Positions 40,836-49,269 of a DNA stretch of 64,000 nt are shown piece after piece; position 1 is the stretch's first letter; every line of letters starts with the position of its first letter. The notes beneath the pieces were generated by a model. That model saw only the letters and a program-made list of their open reading frames with translations. It had not been told where the DNA came from and made no database searches. The position numbers were made by a program, and so were the translations under genes. The stretch is from Flavobacterium sp. 5 (lineage in GTDB: Bacteria > Bacteroidota > Bacteroidia > Flavobacteriales > Flavobacteriaceae). The stretch lies in contig NZ_PHUE01000001.1 of assembly GCF_002813295.1 (NCBI RefSeq), positions 4,650,001-4,714,000 on the forward strand, in the 5' to 3' direction.

Positions 40836-42626
40836 ATGAAAACAATTCTAAAATATTTTATTTGTGCTTTTTTCTTTTATAGTAATGGTTTTGCTCAAAA
40901 AAAAACTGCCCCTACTTTAATTGTTTACAATGCTGTTATTCACACTTTGGATGATCAAAATCCAAATGCTGAAGCAATAGCAATTACTGATGGAAAAATT
41001 ATGGAATTAGGCCAAAACAAATCTATACTCAAATTAAAAACAAACACGACCAAAGTAATTGATGCTCATGGAAAAACGTTAATTCCAGGTTTATTCGACA
41101 GTCATTCTCATGTAATTCGAGGTGGCAGATTTTTCAATACCGAATTGCGTTGGGATGGTGTTCGTTCTTTAAAAAGAGCTTTGGCTATGCTTAAAGAGCA
41201 AGCTCAAAGAACTCCTGAAGGACAATGGGTTCGCGTCGTTGGAGGATGGAATGCCTATCAATTTGAAGAAAAAAGATTGCCTACTTTAGATGAAATCAAT
41301 GAAGCGACTGGAAATGTGCCGACATTCATTTTGCATCTTTATGGACACGCTTATCTGAATAAAGCAGGTTTAGCGAAATTAAAAATTGATAGTACTACAC
41401 CTAATCCAAAAGGAGGTCTAATTCAAAAAGATGAACAAGGGAATCCAACTGGATTATTGGTTGCAGAGCCTAGTGCTTTTATATTATATTCGACTGTTGC
41501 AAAATTACCAGAACTGACAGCAGAGGAAAAAATTAATTCTGCACAACAGTTTTTAACAGAGAACAATCGCTTCGGAATTACTGCTGTAATGGATGCCGGA
41601 GGTGGGTTTCAAAACTATCCGGATGACTATGGAATTACTAACAAATTGGCGGAGCAACATAAACTTACAGTAAGATTACCATTTTATTTGTATCCACAAA
41701 AACCAGGAAATGAACTTGTAGATTTTACCAAATGGATTAGCGAAGTTGAAGTTGGTAATCATGATGAAGACCAAAGTCATACCGAATATTATATTCAAGG
41801 AGGTGGCGAAAGTCTGGTTGCAACAGGAGCTGATTTTGAAAATTTTGACAAGCCCAGACCTGATTTATCTCCTGCAATGGAAGATCAGATGAAAGCCATC
41901 ATTTCACTTATGGTAAAAAACAAATGGCCTTTTAGAATTCACGCTACTTACGATGAAACCATAACCCGTTTCCTGAATGTGATTGAAGAAGTTAACAAAG
42001 AAACACCTTTAAATGGTTTGACATGGTTTTTTGACCATTGCGAAACTATTTCAATAGATAATTTACAGAGAATTAAAAACTTGGGTGGAGGAATTGCAAT
42101 TCAACATAGAATGGCATTTCAGGGAGAAGCTTTTATTAAACGCTATGGTAAAAAAGCCGCACAAAATACTCCGCCAATTAAACAAATGTTAGCTATGGGA
42201 ATCCCAATCGGAATGGGGTCTGATGCTACACGGGTGAGTTCCTATAATCCCTGGATTGGTCTTTATTGGCTTACTACAGGAAAAACCATTGGAGGAACAA
42301 AATATCAGGGTGAACAAAATATTCTAGACAGAGAAACAGCCTTAAAACTGTATACTCAAGGAAGCGCTAAACTGATTCATTTGGATAAAGACAGAGGCAT
42401 GCTTAAAAAAGGATATCTGGCTGACTTTGCCATTCTTTCAGATGATTATTTCAAAATAGCTGATGAAAAGATACTCGACATTACTTCTATTTTGACAGTA
42501 GTAAATGGCGAAATTGTTTATGCTGACAGCTTTTTTAAATCATTGATAAAGCTGCTTCCAAAAGCAATTCCAGACTGGTCTCCTATTAATTATTTTGGCG
42601 GTTATCAATCAAATAAATCTAAATAA
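40836..42626 (+). CDS. Exported amidohydrolase (YtcJ/Amidohydro_3 type)
   Basis: 596 residues with a signal peptide (cleavage near GFAQ). Metal-site features are FDSHSHVIRGG, RIHATYDETITR, FDHCETIS and GMGSDATRVSSYNPW. The C-terminal GYLADFAILSDDYFKI is the small beta-domain. It hydrolyses amide or related C-N bonds, metal-dependent. A close paralogue without signal peptide is at 49270, and both are followed directly by a DoxX gene. The stop overlaps the next start by one base. Confidence 0.9.
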   Translation: MKTILKYFICAFFFYSNGFAQKKTAPTLIVYNAVIHTLDDQNPNAEAIAITDGKIMELGQNKSILKLKTNTTKVIDAHGKTLIPGLFDSHSHVIRGGRFFNTELRWDGVRSLKRALAMLKEQAQRTPEGQWVRVVGGWNAYQFEEKRLPTLDEINEATGNVPTFILHLYGHAYLNKAGLAKLKIDSTTPNPKGGLIQKDEQGNPTGLLVAEPSAFILYSTVAKLPELTAEEKINSAQQFLTENNRFGITAVMDAGGGFQNYPDDYGITNKLAEQHKLTVRLPFYLYPQKPGNELVDFTKWISEVEVGNHDEDQSHTEYYIQGGGESLVATGADFENFDKPRPDLSPAMEDQMKAIISLMVKNKWPFRIHATYDETITRFLNVIEEVNKETPLNGLTWFFDHCETISIDNLQRIKNLGGGIAIQHRMAFQGEAFIKRYGKKAAQNTPPIKQMLAMGIPIGMGSDATRVSSYNPWIGLYWLTTGKTIGGTKYQGEQNILDRETALKLYTQGSAKLIHLDKDRGMLKKGYLADFAILSDDYFKIADEKILDITSILTVVNGEIVYADSFFKSLIKLLPKAIPDWSPINYFGGYQSNKSK

Positions 42627-43054
42627 TGAAGCTAATTGAATTTATAAAACAGTTTAATGATAAAGTATTATCATTTGATTTTGGAATGTTGCTTTTTAGA
42701 ATTACAATCGCAACACAACTAATTGTTGTTCATGGACTAAAAAAAATTGGAATTGGAGTTGAAATCGCTGAAAAAGTGCCCAATCCATTGCATCTTCCTG
42801 AAATTTTCAATTATTCATTTGCTGTTGCTGCCAATTTGGTGTTTCCTTTATTTGTGATATTGGGATGGTGTACCAGATGGGCTACACTTCCCACATTGGC
42901 AGTAATATTATCAGGATATTTTATTGTACATTGGAATGACCCACTACTTGTTAGCGATGTTCCATTTATGTACAGTTTAGGATTTTTATTCATTTTTTGT
43001 TCAGGACCAGGATTATACTCAATGGACAGGTATTTTAAAATTAATAGCAAATGA
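42626..43054 (+). CDS. DoxX-family membrane protein
   Basis: 142 residues, four helices. FDFGMLLFRITIATQLIVVHGLKKIG, NPLHLPEIFNYSFAVAANLVFPLFVILG and SGPGLYSMDRYF mark DoxX. Bacillus MhqP and CatD, which protect from catechol/quinones, belong to this family. Paralogous to 51167. It overlaps the amidohydrolase and, by 4 bp, the next gene, so the three are translationally coupled. Confidence 0.9.
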   Translation: MKLIEFIKQFNDKVLSFDFGMLLFRITIATQLIVVHGLKKIGIGVEIAEKVPNPLHLPEIFNYSFAVAANLVFPLFVILGWCTRWATLPTLAVILSGYFIVHWNDPLLVSDVPFMYSLGFLFIFCSGPGLYSMDRYFKINSK

Positions 43055-44412
43055 AAAAGGTTATTCTAATATTGTTTATAAGTAATTCTTTATTTTCTCA
43101 GCAAATGCTGGATTTTAAAATGCTTCGTTATGATGAAGATTACTTTGAAAAAAAAATGGATACTAACGCTACCTTTTTTGACAAAATAAAAAACATATCA
43201 CTCGATAATCATAATGCTTTCAAACTTTCAATCGGAGGAGAATTAAGATTACAATACCAATATTTGAAAAATGAACAATGGGGAGATATTCCTGATGATA
43301 AAGATGGTTTTTTATTAAACCGTGCCTTACTTCATACCGATTTTAAGTATAAAAATCGATTCCGATTATTTACACAGCTTCAAAGTAGTACAGCTGTTGG
43401 CCGAATTGATCCAAGTCCAGTTGAGAAAAATGAATTGGATTTTCATCAGCTTTTTATCGACTATAATATTTTTATAGAAAAAAGTAAAATAACCTTTAGA
43501 ATTGGTAGGCAAGAAATGCTTTTAGGTTCCCAAAGATTGGTTTCAGTTCGAGAAGGCCCAAATAACCGCCAAGCTTTTGATGCTACAAGAATAATGTTCG
43601 AAAATACTACTCTTAAATCAGAGCTTTTCTATAGTTTTCCTGTTAAAAACCATTACGGAACTTTTGATGATAAGTTTGATAATAATACCAAATTCACCGG
43701 ATCATATACAACCATTAAAAAAATACCAATACTTGAAAATATAGATGCTTATTATTTTAATTTAAGAAAAAACAATGCCAAATTCGAAGATGCAAGTGGT
43801 TTTGAAAACCGCAATACTATTGGAACCAGAATATGGCGAAAAAATCATTCCTGGAATTATGACTTTGAGGCTGTTTATCAATTTGGTGATATTGGAGATA
43901 CGAAAATAGAAGCTTGGACAGTCTCTTTAAATACTACCTATGAATTTAATGCCATAAAATTTAAACCTATGTTTGGCTTAAAAACAGAATTAATATCGGG
44001 TAATAAAAATTATGGCGACACTACTATTCAAACGTTCAATCCTTTGTTTCCCAAAGGAGCTTATTTTGGATTAGCCGCATTAATTGGACCATCCAATTTA
44101 TATGATATTCATCCTTCAATAAGTTTAAATCTGTCTGAGGATATTGTATTCTCCGTAGATTATGATATGTTTTGGAGATACAGTACAAATGATGGTATTT
44201 ACCAGCCCAATACCCAATTAATTTATTCTGGTAAAAATGCTTCTGAAAAATATATTGGTAGTCAATGGGAAGCAACTCTGGATTATGATGTAAAAAAATG
44301 GTTGGCTTTTAGATTAGAAGGTACCTGGTTTAAAGCTGGAGATTATCTTCAGGAAGTAAGTGCAGGAAAAAATATTCTATTTGGCGCAGCTACAATGTAT
44401 TTAAGGATGTAA
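43051..44412 (+). CDS. Outer-membrane porin, alginate-export-like barrel
   Basis: 453 residues. Signal peptide (cleavage near LFSQ), then SIGGELRLQYQYLKNEQWGD, FLLNRALLHTDFKYKNRFRLFTQLQSS, RIGRQEMLLGSQRLVSVREGPNNRQAFDATR: the Alginate_exp barrel signature. The last residues (ATMYLRM) form the final strand. It probably lets a small substrate or product cross the outer membrane. Last gene of the promoter-1 run. Confidence 0.88.
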   Translation: MKKVILILFISNSLFSQQMLDFKMLRYDEDYFEKKMDTNATFFDKIKNISLDNHNAFKLSIGGELRLQYQYLKNEQWGDIPDDKDGFLLNRALLHTDFKYKNRFRLFTQLQSSTAVGRIDPSPVEKNELDFHQLFIDYNIFIEKSKITFRIGRQEMLLGSQRLVSVREGPNNRQAFDATRIMFENTTLKSELFYSFPVKNHYGTFDDKFDNNTKFTGSYTTIKKIPILENIDAYYFNLRKNNAKFEDASGFENRNTIGTRIWRKNHSWNYDFEAVYQFGDIGDTKIEAWTVSLNTTYEFNAIKFKPMFGLKTELISGNKNYGDTTIQTFNPLFPKGAYFGLAALIGPSNLYDIHPSISLNLSEDIVFSVDYDMFWRYSTNDGIYQPNTQLIYSGKNASEKYIGSQWEATLDYDVKKWLAFRLEGTWFKAGDYLQEVSAGKNILFGAATMYLRM

Positions 44413-44500
44413 ATTTGAAATAAAATTTATCTTATGAGTCAAACTTTTATTTGAAACAATTGACGTTTTGTTGATTTCCGTTAAAATTAAGAAATAGAAT

Positions 44501-46753
44501 TTATCCGGCAGTTACATCCAAGATTGGTTTTTGAATAAAAGTTATCTTAACATTGGCACCATTTTTATTTGAGAATTCTAATTTCCCATCTAGCTGCTCT
44601 GTTAGACCATTTATCAAATTCATACCTAAAGAAGGAGATTCTTTAAAATTAAAATGTTCTGGAAAGCCAATTCCATTATCACTTATTTTTAATAAAATCT
44701 TATTATTACTTTCCAGTTTCATTAAAACCAATATACTACCCATTTTATTATCAGGAAATGCGTATTTGATTGAATTAGTTATAACCTCGTTTAAAATAAG
44801 TCCTACTGATACTGCTTGCGATTGGTCAAGATCAATAGAATCTACTTTCATTTCAAAGTTAATACGATTATAAACATCTAAAGTATCCTTAAAGTTTGTT
44901 GCCAAATCATTAATATAGTTTTTCATTTGAATTTGTACAATTTCATCTGTTCTGTACAATTTTTGATGTAAAAGTGAAATTGCATATAATCTTTGTTGGC
45001 TATTTTGAATTGCGTTAAAGGCATCTTCATTTTTTAATAATGATAATTGTGAATTTAAAAGACTCATAATAATTTGCAAATTATTTTTAACCCTGTGATG
45101 AATTTCCTGCATCAGGTGTTCCTTTTCATTTACTAATTTTTGAAGTGTACTATTTTTTAAATCAATTTCATTTTTCTGGCTTATTAAAATTTGATTGTTT
45201 TTTTGTTTAAGTCTATAAATTGTAGCAAAAAGTAGTGTTGTAGTGAGTAATAATACTAAGACAACAATTCCAATGTTGATTTTATTATTAGCTTCAACTA
45301 TTTTCTTTTTTTCTAACTCCATTGAAAGTTTCATATTTGATAGTTCCTTTTTTTTCTTTTCAAAAGAGTAGGACATTTGTATTTTTTCAATTTGTTTGGT
45401 TTTATTAAAATCAAAGATAGAATCATTTAAATATTTATATTTCTGAAAATGCTTTATTGCCGAAATATAGTTACCTGTTGCAGAATCTATTTTGAACAAA
45501 TAAAGATTGGTTTCTTTTATCTGTAACTGATCTATAATCCCTTTTGGGGATTCTTGAGATTTGATGAAATTAATTTTTGCCTTATTATATATTTTTTGTT
45601 CTACGTAAAATTTCCCTAATTCAAAATATGCATTTGACAATTTAGCAAAAGACATCAGTTCTGGATTTTTTTCATACAAGTCAATCATTTTGATATAATT
45701 AGCCTCTGCTAATTTAGGTTCATTACTTTTTCTGTAGCACAATGCCATTGTTCCAGCAATTACTGCATTTTCCATTTTTCCCTTAGGAGGATAATCTTTT
45801 ATTAGGTTTTGAGCTTGGGTTAATGCTTCTTTATATTGTTTAATTTCAACTAATTCCTTGCATAAAAAATCAGTTAAATAATATAACATATTATTATCAA
45901 TATCTTTTCTTGGTCTTTGAATATTAATTGCTTTTTTTAATAATTCAATACAAGTTTTATGCTTTCCAAATTCTTTATAAGATTTTGCTAACTGTATATA
46001 AAAAGCAGGCGCATAAAGATAATCTTTATTTAATTCCATACTTTTTACACATTCTAAAGAATAATAAAGATATTTACCTAAATTACCTTTCAATCGATAT
46101 AAATTGGCTAAAAGATCGTATGTAAAATGAAGTTTTTTATACCTTATTTTATTATAAATGGAAAGAACGTGTAATAATTCTTTTTCAGCCAAATCAAGCT
46201 TACCTTGATTTAAATGGGAGTCAGCAATTAGCTTAATTGTATAAGCACTATCTTCGCTAAGACTTAAATGTTTATAAATTTGTAATGCTCTATTATAATA
46301 AACTATAGATTCTTCTAGAGATTTTATATTCCTCGGAGATTTCCAAAAATATTTTTCGCCTAGATTTATCCATAATTCTGCCTCTTTCTTAAATTGTTTA
46401 GTTTTTCGGAAATACTTAACAGCTGTTGATGTTCTTTCTATTGCTTTTGGATAATTATTTTCTTCATATGAAACTTCTCCATAATAAAAGATACATTTAT
46501 AAATAAGATTTTGATTATTTATACTCTTACTAATAGAAAGCGCTCTGCTTAGATTAATTTTAGCACTATCAATATCAATTTTATAATTTTCAGGCTTAAA
46601 TAAAAAATTTTCACACTTATCTAGAAAATAATTAATTTTTTTAACTTCTAAAAAATAGTTTTTTTGGGGATTAACTTTATCACTGATAGAATAACATCGC
46701 CAATTCACAAAAACAATAATAAACAAACATTTTAGGATGCAATTTCTTGTCAT
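44501..46753 (-). CDS. TPR-containing HisKA_2-type sensor kinase
   Basis: 750 residues from the ATG at 46753, chosen because MTRNCILKCLFIIVFVNW gives a proper signal segment; an earlier Met at 46816 would add 21 residues. Tetratricopeptide repeats fill about 60-470, one membrane helix is at about 488-512, then HHRVKNNLQIIMSLLNSQLSLL (HisKA_2, His near 548) and an ATPase domain (LILNEVITNSIKYAFP, SDNGIGFP, LGMNLINGL). There is no receiver domain or adjacent regulator on its strand. The catalytic part resembles the kinase at 53353, so both could feed the regulator at 54327. Confidence 0.9.
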   Translation of the reverse strand: MTRNCILKCLFIIVFVNWRCYSISDKVNPQKNYFLEVKKINYFLDKCENFLFKPENYKIDIDSAKINLSRALSISKSINNQNLIYKCIFYYGEVSYEENNYPKAIERTSTAVKYFRKTKQFKKEAELWINLGEKYFWKSPRNIKSLEESIVYYNRALQIYKHLSLSEDSAYTIKLIADSHLNQGKLDLAEKELLHVLSIYNKIRYKKLHFTYDLLANLYRLKGNLGKYLYYSLECVKSMELNKDYLYAPAFYIQLAKSYKEFGKHKTCIELLKKAINIQRPRKDIDNNMLYYLTDFLCKELVEIKQYKEALTQAQNLIKDYPPKGKMENAVIAGTMALCYRKSNEPKLAEANYIKMIDLYEKNPELMSFAKLSNAYFELGKFYVEQKIYNKAKINFIKSQESPKGIIDQLQIKETNLYLFKIDSATGNYISAIKHFQKYKYLNDSIFDFNKTKQIEKIQMSYSFEKKKKELSNMKLSMELEKKKIVEANNKINIGIVVLVLLLTTTLLFATIYRLKQKNNQILISQKNEIDLKNSTLQKLVNEKEHLMQEIHHRVKNNLQIIMSLLNSQLSLLKNEDAFNAIQNSQQRLYAISLLHQKLYRTDEIVQIQMKNYINDLATNFKDTLDVYNRINFEMKVDSIDLDQSQAVSVGLILNEVITNSIKYAFPDNKMGSILVLMKLESNNKILLKISDNGIGFPEHFNFKESPSLGMNLINGLTEQLDGKLEFSNKNGANVKITFIQKPILDVTAG

Positions 46754-46876
46754 ATATAATTTAGTACTATAGATTTTTAGAAAAATACTTTGAGAATTTA
46801 AAGATACAAAAAACACAACGTAATTTCTTATTAATAGACTAAGGAGATAAATTTTTCAGACTATCTTAATAAAATT

Positions 46877-46917
46877 AAAAAAAGCTGCCAAATACACATA
46901 ATTGGCAGCTTTTTTTT
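46877..46917 (-). terminator. Terminator of the two-hydrolase unit
   Basis: AAAAAAAGCTGCCAA pairs with TTGGCAGCTTTTTTT around a 10-base loop; T runs on both strands. It ends the minus-strand transcript coming from 48587. Confidence 0.88.
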
Positions 46918-46948
46918 ATTATTTCAATCTATATTATCAATTGATAAG

Positions 46949-47767
46949 TTACGACTTTATAAAAGCCAAAATATCTTTATTGATTGTTTCTGCCTCCGTT
47001 GTTGGCATACCATGAGGAAAACCTGGATACGAAATTAATTTTCCGTTTTTCAAAAGTTTAGCGGCTTTTGGTGCTTGATAAAAAGGTACGATCTGATCAT
47101 CTTCACCATGAAGTACAAGAACCGGAATGTCTAAACTCTTAAGATCTTCTGTAAAATCAGATTCAGAGAAAGCTTTTATACCTTCATAATGTGCTAACAC
47201 AGAACCCATCATTCCTTGACGCCACCAATTGTGTTTAATCCCTTCCTGAACTGTAGTACCTTCACGATTCCACCCATAGAAAGGGATTGGGAAATCATAA
47301 AAATATTGCGCTCTATTAAAACCAGTGCCTTCTCGGATTTCATCAAAAATAGATAATGGTACACCTTCTGGGTTGTCTTCGTTTTTAATCATTATTGGTG
47401 TTACTGCACTAATTATTACAGCTTTTGCTACACGTTCTTTTCCGTATTTAGCAGTATAACGGATTACTTCGCCACCACCAGTTGAATGACCAACATGAAT
47501 TGCATTCTTTAAGTCAAGGGCAGCTGTAAGTTCAGCGATATCGGATGCATAAGTATTCATATTATTTCCTTCAGAGCTTTGGCTAGACCGACCATGTCCA
47601 CGGCGATCATGAGCAATAACTCTGAATCCTTCTTTAAGGAAAAACATCATTTGTGCGTCCCAATCATCACTTGATAATGGCCAGCCATGATGAAAAACAA
47701 TAGGCTGCCCTGTTCCCCAATCTTTGTAAAAAAGTTCTGCTCCGTCTTTTAATTTAAGTGTACTCAT
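46949..47767 (-). CDS. Alpha/beta hydrolase (non-haem chloroperoxidase / arylesterase type)
   Basis: 272 residues, cytoplasmic. LFYKDWGTGQPIVFHHGWPLSSDDWDAQM, HDRRGHGRSSQ, nucleophile VGHSTGGGE (Ser near 96), Asp in HGEDDQIVPF and His in GFPHGMPTTE match the perhydrolase/arylesterase family closely. Acts on esters; physiological substrate unknown. It starts 25 bp after the exported hydrolase gene. The pair is driven by sigma-54-like promoter 2. Confidence 0.92.
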   Translation of the reverse strand: MSTLKLKDGAELFYKDWGTGQPIVFHHGWPLSSDDWDAQMMFFLKEGFRVIAHDRRGHGRSSQSSEGNNMNTYASDIAELTAALDLKNAIHVGHSTGGGEVIRYTAKYGKERVAKAVIISAVTPIMIKNEDNPEGVPLSIFDEIREGTGFNRAQYFYDFPIPFYGWNREGTTVQEGIKHNWWRQGMMGSVLAHYEGIKAFSESDFTEDLKSLDIPVLVLHGEDDQIVPFYQAPKAAKLLKNGKLISYPGFPHGMPTTEAETINKDILAFIKS

Positions 47768-47792
47768 TTGTATTTGATTTAAGATTAATAGA

Positions 47793-48587
47793 TTATTTTG
47801 TTGATTTTATGGCATCTTCTATCACTGCCAAAACTTCTTTTGGATGCGACACCATTACCACATGGCTTGCTTCAATTTCGGTGATTTTGGCTTTTATTCT
47901 TTTTGCCATAAACCTTTCTAAATCAGGATGCAATCCTTTGTCGTCTTTTGCTACAATGTACCAACTTGGTTTAGTTTTCCAGGCAGGTTCACCACTTTTA
48001 TCTCCAAAAATACTTAGCGATGCAGGTACTTGGATGGCAAAAATTTCTTTCTGCTGAATTGGTGTTAAATCTTGTGCAAAAACCTTTTTTACACCTTCTT
48101 CGGATAAGTAAGCAAACCCATCTGTTGCAGAAAAATAATCGCCCAATTTGGTAGCAGGACCATTTGCAGATAATACAGGAATTGTTTCCCCCAAATCGGG
48201 TGCATAAGCTGCGATATAAACCAAGCCAATTACTTTTGGGTCATTTCCTGCTTGGGTAATCACGTATCCACCCCAGGAATGTCCCACCAAAATTACTTTT
48301 CCTTTGGCTAAACTAATGGCTCTTTTGGTTGCAGCAACATCATCTGCAAGCGAAGTAACTGGATTTTGTACCGCCAAAACTTCGTATCCTTTTGCCTGCA
48401 GAGCCAAAATCTGACTATGCCAAGAAGATGTTGCATCTGCCCATACTCCGTGTACAAAAACGATAGTTGGTTTTTCGTTTCCTTTTGTTTGTGCGTTCAT
48501 TTCTGTAGAAAATAATGAAGTCACAGTTAATGTGGCCATCATTAAAGTCCTTTTTAACGTCCTGATAAATTTTGCATTTGTTTTCAT
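47793..48587 (-). CDS. Exported alpha/beta hydrolase (EstC/salicylate-esterase-like)
   Basis: 264 residues with a signal peptide (cleavage near NAQ). FVHGVWADATSSWHSQILALQAKGYEV, nucleophile VGHSWGGYVI (Ser near 103) and ASHVVMVSHPKEV (His) follow the plant methyl-salicylate-esterase-like pattern. First gene of the promoter-2 unit, divergent from the 48941 operon. The periplasmic location suggests action on an incoming ester. Confidence 0.87.
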   Translation of the reverse strand: MKTNAKFIRTLKRTLMMATLTVTSLFSTEMNAQTKGNEKPTIVFVHGVWADATSSWHSQILALQAKGYEVLAVQNPVTSLADDVAATKRAISLAKGKVILVGHSWGGYVITQAGNDPKVIGLVYIAAYAPDLGETIPVLSANGPATKLGDYFSATDGFAYLSEEGVKKVFAQDLTPIQQKEIFAIQVPASLSIFGDKSGEPAWKTKPSWYIVAKDDKGLHPDLERFMAKRIKAKITEIEASHVVMVSHPKEVLAVIEDAIKSTK

Positions 48588-48633
48588 TTTAATTTGGTTT
48601 TAGATATTAATTTTTACAATTCGATTCTTAATA

Positions 48634-48649
48634 TCCAAACGGCATGCCT
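48634..48649 (-). promoter_or_regulatory. Sigma-54-like promoter 2
   Basis: Minus strand AGGCATGCCGTTTGGA, start predicted near 48623, 36 bp before the ATG at 48587. Confidence 0.75.
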
Positions 48650-48704
48650 TTTTATATAATATACTGATTAATAAAAACTTATAAATTGTGTAAATATTAT
48701 TATT

Positions 48705-48720
48705 TTGCGATATTTCGTAA
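48705..48720 (-). promoter_or_regulatory. Upstream activator site (UAS) 2
   Basis: Minus strand TTACGAAATATCGCAA. Centre 89.5 bp upstream of the predicted start, same orientation relative to the promoter as the other three. Confidence 0.78.
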
Positions 48721-48813
48721 TTTTATAAAACAAAACCATAATCAGTTAAAGTATTAAAATACTCTTTTTTGTTACTAACCATTATTACAATATAATAGCC
48801 TCTATCAATAAAT

Positions 48814-48829
48814 TTACGAAATAGCGTAA
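48814..48829 (+). promoter_or_regulatory. Upstream activator site (UAS) 3
   Basis: TTACGAAATAGCGTAA, perfect TTACG/CGTAA arms. Centre 89.5 bp upstream of the start predicted from 48885-48900. Confidence 0.82.
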
Positions 48830-48884
48830 TGTAAAAAATGCAACAAAATAAATAAAGTGTTGACTATCAATATATTAGATAAAA

Positions 48885-48900
48885 AGGCATGTTGTTTGGT
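48885..48900 (+). promoter_or_regulatory. Sigma-54-like promoter 3
   Basis: AGGCATGTTGTTTGGT. Predicted start near 48911. This rules out start codons before that point and supports the ATG at 48941. Confidence 0.77.
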
Positions 48901-48940
48901 TAATAAAGAATGTGCTTTACTAATTAAAAATTTAACAACC

Positions 48941-49258
48941 ATGAACTTATCCCAGCAACCCTCATTTGATACCGTGACCGAAGCTTTGCAATGGCTCAAT
49001 CGGGAAGGATTTACACATGACTTTAATCTTGATGATGATTGTATCTTATTCAACAATAACAAACAATCCATGTCTCCTGAAGAATTTTCGATAGAATATC
49101 TATTTCGTTTTGAAGGAGATACTGACCCTGGAGATGAAGATATTGTCTATGGAATAACATCAGAAATCTACAATGTTAAAGGTGTTTTAACTAGTGCTTT
49201 TGGAGCCTATGCTGACTCGATTTCATCAGAAATGATTAGAAAACTTTCAACTCATTAA
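48941..49258 (+). CDS. Small acidic protein of unknown function
   Basis: 105 residues from the ATG at 48941 (MNLSQQPSFDTVTEALQWL). Upstream in-frame codons fall before the predicted transcript start and are rejected. It is acidic (NLDDDCILFNN, FEGDTDPGDEDIVYGI) with a conserved-looking end (VLTSAFGAYADSISSEMIRKLS). Similar short Bacteroidota proteins are, from memory, often labelled phosphoribosylpyrophosphate synthetase, but no PRPP-synthase motif is present. First gene of the long promoter-3 operon. Confidence 0.75.
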   Translation: MNLSQQPSFDTVTEALQWLNREGFTHDFNLDDDCILFNNNKQSMSPEEFSIEYLFRFEGDTDPGDEDIVYGITSEIYNVKGVLTSAFGAYADSISSEMIRKLSTH

Positions 49259-49269
49259 AATAAAATTTT

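Noticed and set aside
44414..44456. Hairpin TTTGAAATAAAA / TTTTATTTGAAA after the porin gene
   Set aside because: A central mismatch and pure AT stem make it too weak to call a terminator, though it sits where one is expected.
48857..48940. Longer N-terminus for the small protein at 48941
   Set aside because: The added codons overlap the -24/-12 element and lie before the predicted transcript start.
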